Part shown: in pieces, positions 10,459 to 21,100 of the stretch | Layout of the letters: every line of letters starts with the position of its first letter | How positions within the stretch are numbered: the first letter of the stretch is position 1 | Origin: Mycolicibacterium neworleansense | GTDB lineage: Bacteria > Actinomycetota > Actinomycetes > Mycobacteriales > Mycobacteriaceae | Direction: 5' to 3' | Assembly (NCBI RefSeq): GCF_001245615.1 | Contig: NZ_CWKH01000002.1 | Location: forward strand, 620,001 to 684,000 | DNA length: 64,000 nucleotides | The notes under the pieces: model-generated | Database searches by the model: none | What the model saw: the letters and a program-made list of their open reading frames with translations, nothing else | What the model was told of the DNA's origin: nothing | Position numbers and translations under genes: made by a program

Positions 10459-11880
10459 CTACGCGACGCGCCCCCAGTGCCCGCTGTCAGCAACCCGCGA
10501 GGACACCGACCTCATCGCCTCCATGTAGCGGGTAACGGATTTCTCGGCAACGGCGTTGTCCGGATGCATGATCGCCATGACCGTGCCCTCGCCGTACCGG
10601 AATATGTAGATCGTCAATTGGTACGAGAACCGATTGTCCGGATACATCCCGATGTTGTTCGCGAGCCCCAAGTCGCCGGCCGCGAGGATAGCGTTGAGAG
10701 GCGCGGCGCCGCCATGCAGGAAATTGGAAACCGGGAAGTTCGGCTGCGGCCAGTTCAACCACGGGGCCAACTCGAGCACTCGATAATACGGTACCCGCGC
10801 CATGTCGAGGCCCGAATCGAAAGACGCCTGTGCGGCGCCCGCGGCGTCACTGAAAGAGGTCGCCGCGACCGGCACGATTATCGGTATGAGGCCGGTGAAC
10901 CAACCCTGTGTCATGAAATTGTCGCCTGCGGTTCGGGAATCTCTCGGCGTCAGACCGTAATACGTCAGCGCACCGGTGAACTCATGCTCCACCAGCCCCA
11001 GGCAGGCGAACAAACCGCCGACGAAACGAGCGCCGGCCGCCGCGCAGGCGGCATCGAACCGCTCCGTCTGCGCCGTGTCCATCAGAACCATGGAGCTCCA
11101 CGCACTGCTCAGAGACTTGTCCGGATTGCCAAGCGGCAGTGGAAATTCCGGGAAACCGTCCCGATTGTTCTCGGCGAAGTCGATCCACGCCTGCACGCCG
11201 GGCGACTCCAGGGTCAGCGCATCCGTGTACTCGCGTTCACGGATGCAGAAATCATCGAAGCTACCCGCCTCCGGAAGCACGAGCGCCTGGCCACTTCCGC
11301 TCATCGCCGAATACATGCCATTGGCTTCCATCATCGTCGTACCGATCAACGTTGCATCCCCGTGCACGTGATCCATCGCGGCGAAGAATGTGAAATGGTT
11401 CTCGCTTTGAATGATGCCGAAAGTGAAGCAGCCCCATTCCAAGGGATTCGGTATACCGACGACATGGTCGCGAATTTCCTCGACCGTCAATTCGCCCTGA
11501 TCGACCGGGACGAACTCGATATCGGCCGGATCTTCGATAGCATGTCTAATAAATTTGCCGTCTTCGGCTCGCTTGAACCAGCTGCGGAATGTGTCGTGCC
11601 GCCGCAGGTAGGAGTTGACCGCGTGGTCCATCGCCGCGATATCACATTGGCCGGCCACCTCACAACTCGCGATGATCTGCCGTGAGAAGTTCAGTCCCGC
11701 GGCGGTTCTCTCGCAATAGTTTCTAAGGTGTTGGCTCTGCATGTAGCTAACTGGCACCGAACTCACAGGCGCCCGATTCGCAGTTTCCTGAGCCGCGGGC
11801 GTCGGATGCCAGGAAGTTACCGAGCCCGGACTCAACGCCCATTCCTCAAGTGCCCCAACAGTTATCTTGCCGATGCGCAA
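10459..11880 (-). CDS. papA3: Polyketide-associated acyltransferase PapA3 (TPP pathway)
   Basis: The start is TTG at 11880, supported by GGGAGGG about 7 bases upstream and by the N-terminus (LRIGKITVGALEEWALSPGS), which resembles M. tuberculosis PapA3. The 473-residue protein has the condensation-type acyltransferase fold. The catalytic motif H-x-x-x-D is seen as HVHGD at residues 171-175, and RRHDTFRSWF (about 93-102) is typical of Pap proteins. PapA3 transfers acyl groups to trehalose to form diacyltrehalose, the precursor acylated further to TPP. It is the first gene of the operon running to fadD23 and is divergent from the Pks gene. Confidence 0.92.
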   Translation of the reverse strand: MRIGKITVGALEEWALSPGSVTSWHPTPAAQETANRAPVSSVPVSYMQSQHLRNYCERTAAGLNFSRQIIASCEVAGQCDIAAMDHAVNSYLRRHDTFRSWFKRAEDGKFIRHAIEDPADIEFVPVDQGELTVEEIRDHVVGIPNPLEWGCFTFGIIQSENHFTFFAAMDHVHGDATLIGTTMMEANGMYSAMSGSGQALVLPEAGSFDDFCIREREYTDALTLESPGVQAWIDFAENNRDGFPEFPLPLGNPDKSLSSAWSSMVLMDTAQTERFDAACAAAGARFVGGLFACLGLVEHEFTGALTYYGLTPRDSRTAGDNFMTQGWFTGLIPIIVPVAATSFSDAAGAAQASFDSGLDMARVPYYRVLELAPWLNWPQPNFPVSNFLHGGAAPLNAILAAGDLGLANNIGMYPDNRFSYQLTIYIFRYGEGTVMAIMHPDNAVAEKSVTRYMEAMRSVSSRVADSGHWGRVA

Positions 11881-12110
11881 AGCTCGCCCTCCCAGTTTGG
11901 CCGGCTGTGGCCGTGATCACCCCGTGGGTGCCCAACATACCCTCGGTCCGCTGGCAACGGTCTACCCCACCTCAGGGCAGAACCTACGCCTCACGCGTCA
12001 CAGGTTCTCGTGTAATAGTGCGTAGTGCCGTCGGGGGGCGGACAATTTTCGCGTGCGACAAATGTCCCGCGTAGTCACCGTGTGACCGCCGATGCAAGGA
12101 GGACAACGGC
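11881..12110. promoter_or_regulatory. Divergent papA3/pks control region
   Basis: These 230 bases separate the two divergent halves of the TPP locus and must hold both promoters. A short inverted repeat, GTCAC-cgt-GTGAC, lies at 12074-12086. A strong ribosome binding site AAGGAGG (12096-12102) sits 8 bases before the pks ATG. I could not assign a convincing -10/-35 pair in either direction. Confidence 0.5.
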
Positions 12111-15100
12111 ATGGGAACCGCTGAACATCCGACCGAAGACAACCCCCGCTTTGCCATAATCGGCTATGCGGCGCGTTTTCCCGGCGCGCAGGACGCCGAC
12201 GGGTTCTGGGACGTGTTGCGCGAGGGGCGCGACGCAGTGTCGGAGATCCCCGAAGACCGCTGGGATGCCGACGAATTCTTCGATCCCGAACCAGGCTCAC
12301 CCGGCAAGGTCGTGACCCGGCGCGCGGGTTTCGTCGACGACGTGACCGGGTTCGACGCCCCGTTCTTCGGGATGAGTACGCGCGAAGTCCGGTTGATGGA
12401 CCCTCAACATCGACTTCTGCTTGAGACTGCGTGGCGCGCAGTGGAGCATTCAGGCACTGCACCAACGGCTTTGGCCGACACCAACACCGGTGTCTTCGTA
12501 GGTTTGGCCACCCACGACTACCTGGGAATGGCCTCTGACGAGCTGACGTACCCCGAGATCGAGGCCTACATGGCCATCGGGACATCGAACGCCGCCGCAG
12601 CGGGCCGCATCAGCTACCGGCTGGGCCTGCAGGGTCCCTCGGTCGCCGTCGACACGGCGTGCAGCTCGTCGCTGGTGGCGATCCACCAGGCCTGCCAGGC
12701 GCTGACCCTGGGCGAGTGCGACCTCGCGCTTGCCGGTGGGGCGAACGTCCTGCTCACCCCGGCCACGATGATCACGTTCTCCAGCGCTCACATGCTCGCC
12801 CCCGACGGCCGGTGCAAGACCTTCGACGCGGCCGCCGACGGCTACGTCCGCGGCGAAGGCTGCGGCGTCATCGTCATCAAGCGCCTCGAGGACGCGATCC
12901 GCGACGGTGATCAGATCCGGGCGGTGATTCGCGGCAGCGCCATCAACCAAGACGGCGCATCCGGTGGCCTGACAGTGCCGAACGGTGTGGCGCAGCAACG
13001 GGTTATCTCCGCAGCCCTCAAACGCGCGGGCGTCAAACCCAGCGAAGTCGGTTACCTCGAAGCACACGGCACGGGTACTTCGCTGGGTGACCCGATCGAG
13101 GCGCAGGCCGCAGGCGCGGTGCTGGGCGCCGGGCGCGCCGCCGACCGGCCACTGCTGATCGGCTCGGCAAAGACCAACATCGGGCACCTCGAAGCGGCCG
13201 CTGGGATCGCGGGCGTCATCAAGGTCATCCTGTCGCTCGAGAACGAGACGTTGCCGAAGCACCTGCACTTCGAGAACCCGTCGCCCCACATTCCGTGGGA
13301 CCGGCTCGCAGTGGAGGTCGTCAAAGAGTCGATCCCCTGGGAACGCAACGGTGAACCGCGCATCGCGGGCGTCAGCTCGTTCGGCTTCGCCGGCACCAAC
13401 GCACACGTCATCCTCGAAGAAGCGCCGGTGGCACCCGAGCCGGCGGTCCCCGCAGCCGCCCCGAAATCCGACGGCACCGCCGGCGCGGTAACGAGATTCA
13501 GCATTCTTCCGCTGTCCGCACGGACATCGACGGCCCTGGTCCAGCTCGCCGACCAGTACCGCAACTGGATGACCGCGCACCCGGAGGCCACTCTGGCGGA
13601 TGTGTGCCACACGGCCGGGGTGGGGCGCGCGCACCTGGAGCACCGCGCCGCACTGGTGGTCAATTCCCGGGAAGCCGCCATCGAGCTCCTCGGGGCGCTC
13701 GCGGACGACCGTCCGGCCCCCGGTTTGGTCCGTGGCGAATCCCATGACACCCCGAAGACCGCGTGGCTGTTCACCGGCCAGGGCAGCCAGTACCCCGGCA
13801 TGGCCCGCGAGCTGTACGACTCCGAGCCGGCGTTCGCCGAAACACTGAACCGTTGCGCGGCCGCAGTATCAGGTGTTCTCGAAAAGCCGCTGCTGGATGT
13901 GATTTTCGAGCTCGACAGCCCGGACGCCGAAGAGGCGTTGCGGCAGACCTCCTACGCACAGCCTGCCCTGTTCGCAGTGGAGATGGGCTTGGCCCACCTG
14001 TGGCAGTCGTGGGGCATCGAACCGGATGTGGTGCTGGGCCACAGCGTCGGTCAGTACTCGGCGGCCTGCGTGGCCGGCGTGTTCAGCCTGGAGGACGGCG
14101 CGCAGCTGATGGCCGAACGCGGCCGCCTCTTCGGCAGTCTGCCCGCCGGTGGCCGGATGGCGGCGGTGTTCGCCCCCGCCGAGCGCGTCGAGAATCTGAC
14201 CGATGAGTTCCCGACCCTGTCGGTTGCGGCCTACAACGGCGCGAACACCGTATTGTCCGGGCCCGCAGAGGATCTCGAGAAGGCTCTGGCCGGCCTGAAG
14301 GCCGACGGTGTGCGATGCGACTGGCTGGAGACCAGCCACGCCTTCCACTCGGCGCTGCTGGAACCGATCCTCGACGAGTTCGAGGCGTACGCGAATCGGT
14401 TCACTTTCAACCCGCCGCAGCGGATCCTCATCGACAACCGGACCGGGGCGGCACTGGGCCGCAGCGTCAAGATGGACGGCGCCTACTGGCGCCGGCACGC
14501 CCGCCAGCCGGTGGAATTCGCCAAGAGTGTGCGCACCCTGGCGGACCTGAACTGCAAACTCTTGGTGGAAATCGGCCCACGGCCGGTACTCACCGCAGCG
14601 GCCCTGAGCGCATGGCCTGATCCGGCCACCGCACCGCGGGTGATCACGTCCCTGCGCCGGAACACCGCCGACCACCGGCAGATCACCGAAGCCGTCGCCG
14701 ACGCGTACGTTCTCGGCCACCTGCCTGAGTTCGACGCCTTGCGGCGGGCACATGCGCGGAAACTCGACCTGCCCACCTATCCGTTCGAGCATCGCCAGTA
14801 CTGGTACTCCGACAATCGCGAACAGCCCAATCAACAACAACACGTTGCCGCACGTACCCAGGCCGTCCGGCTTCTGGAGGACGGCCGGCTCGAGGAACTC
14901 GCGGGGTTGCTCGGCGGGGCGGGCGACGATCCGCACACCCTGCAGGTGCTGACGAAGCTTGCGGCGCAACACAACCAACAACGCTCGACCCAGTCGATCG
15001 CGGAAGACCGCTACGAGTTCCGCTGGGAGAAGGCCGTTACTCCCGTCTCCGGTGCGGATGCCGGGGAGAGTTCCTGGATTCTCATCGGCGACGAATCCGA

Positions 15101-18100
15101 CGCCGTCAAGCCGCTGCTGGACACCCTCACCGCACGTGGGCAGCAGTACCGAATCCTCGGGTTGCCGGCGTCCGACGCCGACGAGGCGCAACTCGCCGAC
15201 ACGTTGCGCGCCGCGGCCATGGGCGATTCGACGCCGCGGATCGTGCACGTCGCCGCGCTGGACTCCGGCGAGACGCCGTCGATGCGGTCACTGCTGCGGA
15301 TGCAGCACCAGGTCCTGGGCGGAACGCGACGGCTTCTGCGTGCCATGGTCGCCGCTGACCTGCGCACGCCCATCTGGCTCGTCACCCGCGGTGCACAACA
15401 CGTCACCGATGCGGACACCGTGACACCGGAGCAGAGTGCCCTGTGGGGATTCGGTCGCGCCGCGGCCCTCGAGCTCCCCCAGGTTTGGGGTGGTCTGGCC
15501 GACCTCTCCGAGGGGACGACCGGCGAATGGTCCGGGCTGCTCAACCGGATCGCGACGGCATCCGAATCGGCCGTCAAGGAAGACCAGGTCGCGCTGCGCG
15601 GGCAAGACGTCTACGTTCCGCGGCTGGCCCGGCCCGAGGACCTGCCGAGCGGCAAGCCGCTCGAACTGCGGGGTGACGCAACCTATCTGGTGACCGGAGG
15701 CCTCGGGTCGATCGGGCTCGAGATCGCCGGGTACCTGGCTGCGCACGGCGCCAGGCAACTGGTGCTGACCAGCCGGCGCCAGCCCGGCGACGCCGTACAG
15801 AAGCGCATCGACACGCTGCGCGACCAGCACGGCTGCGCGATCCGGGTCGCCACGGCCGATGTCGCCGACGCGCACGACGTCGCCCGCCTCCTGGCCGGTA
15901 TCCGGGCCGAGCTGCCCCCGCTGGCCGGTATCGTGCACGCCGCGGGCGAGATCGGCACCACACCGCTGAGTGAGCTCGATGACGCTGAAGTGGATCGGGT
16001 CTTCGCCGGGAAGGTCTGGGGCGCCTGGCATTTGAGCGAGGCAGCGGCCGACGAGAATCTCGACTTCTTCATCAGCACATCCTCGATCGCCTCGGTGTGG
16101 GGCGGGTTCGGCCAGACCGCCTACAGCGCGGCAAACGCCTTCTTGGACGGGCTGGCCTGGCGCCTGCGCAAGCAGGGCATCGCCGGGGCGAGCGTCAACT
16201 TCGGCCCCTGGTCGGCGGGCATGGCCGACGCGGCATCGCGGGCCCGGCTGGAGCAGCGCGGGATCAAGACCCTGTCGCCTTCCGATGCGCTGGCCGGTCT
16301 GGCCGATGTCGTGGCGGCCGCGTCGGCACACGGCCCTGCCCAGGGAGTGATCGCCCGGATCGACTGGGCCCGCTTCCTGCCGCTCTATCAGCAGGCGGGC
16401 CGACGGGCATTCCTGGCCGAGCTGGAGCGCGAACTGCCCGCCCAGCTGTCGGGAGCCGGATCCGGGGCCGCGGGCTCGGGCAAGACCAAGCTGGTCGAGC
16501 AACTCACGAATGCCCCTGTGCAGCAGCGCAAGAAGCTTCTGACCGATTACCTGCGCGAAGCCGTGGCAGAGGTGACGCGGGTGGACTCCGCGGAGATCCG
16601 TGAGGACGCCGGCTTCTTCGACCTCGGCATGGATTCGCTGATGGCCGTCGAGTTGCGCCGCCGCATGGAGCAGGGCGTGGGCGCCGAGATCCCCATCACC
16701 CTGGTGATGGATTACCCCCGCATCTCCGATGTGGCCGACTACCTGCTCGGCGACGTGCTCGGGCTCAGCGAGCAACCCAAGTCGGCACCCCAGGTGGCCT
16801 CCACGGCGGTCCGTACCGACGATCCGATCGCGATCGTCGCGGTGTCATGCCGCTTCCCCGGCGCGCCGAACCCGGAGGCTTTCTGGGATGTGCTGTCCGG
16901 TGGTATCGATGCCATCCGGGAGGTCCCGGAGGATCGATTCGACATCGACGAGTTCTTCGACCCGGATCCGGATGCACCCGGCAAGACCTACACGCGCTTC
17001 GGCGGATTCCTCGACGGTATCGACGGATTCGATCCCGAATTCTTCGGGATCTCCCCGCGCGAAGCGGTCTGGATCGAGCCGCAGCAGCGCCTGATGCTCG
17101 AAACGGTGTGGGAGGGCTTGGAAAGAGCGGGGTACGGGCCCGACTCGTTGCGCGGCAGCCGAACCGGCGTGTTCGTGGGTGTTGCGGCCAACGAGTACGC
17201 GCACCTGCTGTCGTCGGAGCCGATCGACAAGATCGAACCCCACTTCATCACCGGCAATGCCCTCAACGCCATCTCCGGTCGCGTCGCCTTCGCGCTCGGA
17301 TTCGAGGGGCCGGCTGTGGCGGTCGACACCGCCTGCAGCTCGGCGCTGGTCGCCGTCCACCAGGCCTGCCAGGCACTGCAATCCGGTGACTGCGACATGG
17401 CGTTGGCCGGCGGTGTGAACGTCCTGCTGTCCCCGGTGACCGTCGTCGCCGCATCCCGCGCCCGGATGCTCTCCCCGGTCGGACGGTGCAAGACCTTCGA
17501 CGCCTCCGCCGACGGCTACGTCCGCAGCGAAGGCTGCGGCATCCTGGTGCTCAAGAGGCTGAGCGACGCGCAACGCGACGGCGATCAGATCTGCGCGGTC
17601 ATTCCCGGCAGCGCGGTCAACCAGGACGGCGCCTCAAGCGGGCTGACCGTGCCCAATGGTGGTGCACAGCAACGTCTCATCGGTTCCGTGCTGGCCCGTG
17701 CCGGCCTGACCGGTGGCGATGTGGACTACCTGGAGGCACACGGAACGGGCACCCCGCTGGGTGACCCCATCGAGGTGCAGGCGGCGGCCGCCGCCTACGG
17801 CGACTCGCGTGAGGCCGACCGGCCGTTGCTGATGGGATCGGTGAAGACCAACATCGGCCACACCGAATCCGCGTCGGGGGCTGCGGGCCTGATCAAGGTC
17901 GTGTTGTCGCTGCAACACGAGACGCTGCCGCAGAGCCTGCATTTCGACAATCCGTCACCGCACATCCCGTGGGATTCGCTGCCGGTACGCGTGGTCGACG
18001 AGGCGATGCCCTGGCAGCCCAACGGCAGGCCGCGGCGCGCCGGTGTGAGTTCCTTCGGGTTCACCGGGACCAACGCGCATGTGCTGGTCGAGGAGGCGCC

Positions 18101-21100
18101 GTCACAGCCTGCGCCGGTCGGGGACCATCTCACCGAGCCGGATCTCGCCGACGGTGCAGCGACAGAGTCGGCACCGCAAGCGCAGCCCGAACAGGTCGAG
18201 GTGCTGACGCTGTCCGCCCGGTCACCGGAAGCACTGGCGGTGTTGGCGAAACGATATGAGACCTGGCTGGGCGCCCACCCCGAGGTCGACCTCGCCGACC
18301 TGTGCCGCACTGCGGGGACGGGCCGTTCGCACTTCGAGCACCGAGCCGCTCTGGTGGTGGATTCCGTCGACAGTGCCCGCGCGGGCCTGGCGGATCTGGC
18401 CGAGAACCGGCTGCGACACGGTGTCGTGCGCGGTGAGCGCCCGCACCACCCGATGACGGCGTGGCTGTTCACCGGGCAGGGTAGCCAGTACCCGGGGATG
18501 GCGCGGGAGCTGTTCGACTCCGAACCGGTCTTCGCCGAAACCGTGCAACGCTGCGCGGACGCGGTCGGCGGGATGCTGTCCCGCCCGCTTCTGGAGGTCA
18601 TGTTCGGGACCGACCGGGAGTCGGCAGAAACCCTGCGGCACACCTCTTTTGCCCAGCCGGCGATCTTCGCCGTGGAGATGGGCCTGGCCCGACTGTGGCA
18701 GTCGTGGGGCATCGAACCCGATGTGGTGCTCGGGCACAGCGTCGGCCAGTACGCCGCGGCATGTGTGGCCGGGGTGTTCAGCCTCGAGGACGGCGCCCGG
18801 CTGATGGCCGAGCGCGGCCGGTTGTTCGGCAGCCTGCCCGAAGGCGGGCGGATGGTGGCCGTATTCGCCGACCCCAAGCACGTCGAACAGATCGCCGGCG
18901 AGTTCCCCCGGGTTTCGGTGGGTGCCTACAACGGGCCCAACACCGTGCTCTCGGGTCCGGGCGACGATCTGGAACAGATCGTAGAAAAGTTCGGCGAGGA
19001 GGGGATCCGGTGCACCTGGCTGGAGACCAGCCACGCCTTCCACTCCGAGCTGCTGGATCCGGTACTCGACGAATTCGAGTCCTACGCAGCACAATTCCAG
19101 TTCGCGAAGCCGACAATGCCACTGGTCTGCAACCGGACCGGCACCGTGCTCACCGCACAGACAGCGCTCGACGCCCAGTACTGGCGACGGCACTCCCGCC
19201 AGCCGGTGCAGTTCGCCGAGAGTGTGCGGACCGTGGCTGCGCTGGGCTGCTCGATCCTGATGGAGATCGGTCCGCAACCGGTGCTGACCGGGGCAGCGGT
19301 GCAGGTCTGGCCGGAACATCTGGCGGCGCCGCGGGCGATCGTCTCGATGCGCAAGGGCGTCGGTGACCGGCGTCAGATCGCCGACGCGCTGGCGTCGGCC
19401 TACGTCGGCGGGCATCGACCCGATTTCACCGCGCTGCATCGCGGGACACGTCGCCGGCTCGAATTGCCGACATATCCCTTCCAGCGGCGTCGCTTCTGGC
19501 CCAAGGGATCCGGGATCAGCGCCGACCTCAACGGTGCCGTGGGATCAGGAATTCTGGGCAGCGGTAAGGATCTCGCCTCCGGCGATTCGGTGTACACCAG
19601 CCGGTTGTCGGTGAAGTCGCAGCCGTGGCTTTCCGACCACGTCATCTACGGCACCGTGGTCGTTCCCGGAGCGACGTATGCCGCGATGGCCCTGGCCGCG
19701 GTCGGTACGCCCGCCCATGCCAAGGACGTCTTCTTCTACGAGCCGATCATCCTGCCCGAGAAGAGTTCTCGCGAGGTGCAGCTGACGTTGCACCCGCTGG
19801 ACGGCGGCGACGGGTGGAAGTTCCAGGTACACAGCCGGCCCTACGGCGAGCGCGGTGCCGACTGGTCGTTGAATGCCGAAGGCACGGTGATCGCCGGAAT
19901 CTCCGATGACGAGATCCCCGAGCAGTCGGATCCCGTCGACGAGGCGATCGAGCGTCTGGAACGCATGCGGCCCCAGGAGTTGTTCGAGACCTTCGCCGAT
20001 CTGGAACTGGCATGGGGCCCGACGTGGTCGGGTTCGCTGAAGTCGTTGTGGCTCGGTGAAGGCGAGGCGATCGGCGACATCCTGGTCGGTGCCGAACTTG
20101 CCGAACAGCTCGGAACCGAGCCGATGCACCCGGTGTTGATGGACCTGTGCACCGGTGTCGCCTTCCCCGCGTTCCCGGCTCTTCTCGCTGCCGAGCAGGG
20201 CGTGAATGACCTGTTCCTGCCACTGCGGTACGGGCAGGTGACGCTGAAGGAGAAGATGCCAAGGCGCTTCTACTGCCGTGCTCGGTGGCACGAGAGCGCC
20301 CTGGACAGCGAGACCCAGGTCTTCGATCTCGACTATCTAGACCGAGATGGCAGTTATCTGGGCGGCATTCGGGAGTTCACGGTCAAACGCGCGCCTCGCG
20401 AGGCGCTGTTGCGCGGCCTCGGCGGCGATGCCACCCGGCTGCTGTACACCCTCGGCTGGCACGAGGTCCCGGTGCCGCCGGCTGACGAGGACGCCGCCGA
20501 GAACACCAGCGGCACCTGGCTGATCGCCGGGTTCGATGAGCTGGCGGCCAAGGTGCCCGGCTGCATCCCGTTCGATCGGAACACCGATCCCGAACTGCTC
20601 GGCCAAGTGCTGGCCCAGGCCAAGGAACGTGGTCTGCCGTTCTCCGGTGTCGTCTGGCGCGCTGCCGCACCGGGCGCAGCGGAGTCCGGCACGGACAGTC
20701 AGGCCCGACTGGAGGCCGAGATCGCGAACCTGCTGAGCGCGGTGCACACCGTGCAAGGCGGTGAGGTCAAGCTGCCCGGCGGGCTCTGGGTCGTTACCGA
20801 GCGGGCCGTCGCCACCGAATCCGGTGAACCGGTCGACCCGGTACAGGCGGCGCTGTGGGGATTCGGGCGCACGACGATCAACGAGGAACCGGCACTACGT
20901 GCCAAGCTCATCGACACCGATGGGTCTCCGGAAGCCGTGCAGGCGCTGGCGAACCTGTTGGCCACGCCGGTTGAAGAGCCGGAAATCGCAGTGCGGCAAG
21001 GCAAGCTGTTGGCTTCGCGCTTGCTGCCGTGGGCGCGCAGCGGGCATCTCTCGGTGCCGCGCGGCAGCGATTACGTGCTGGCTCCCACCGAACGCGGCGC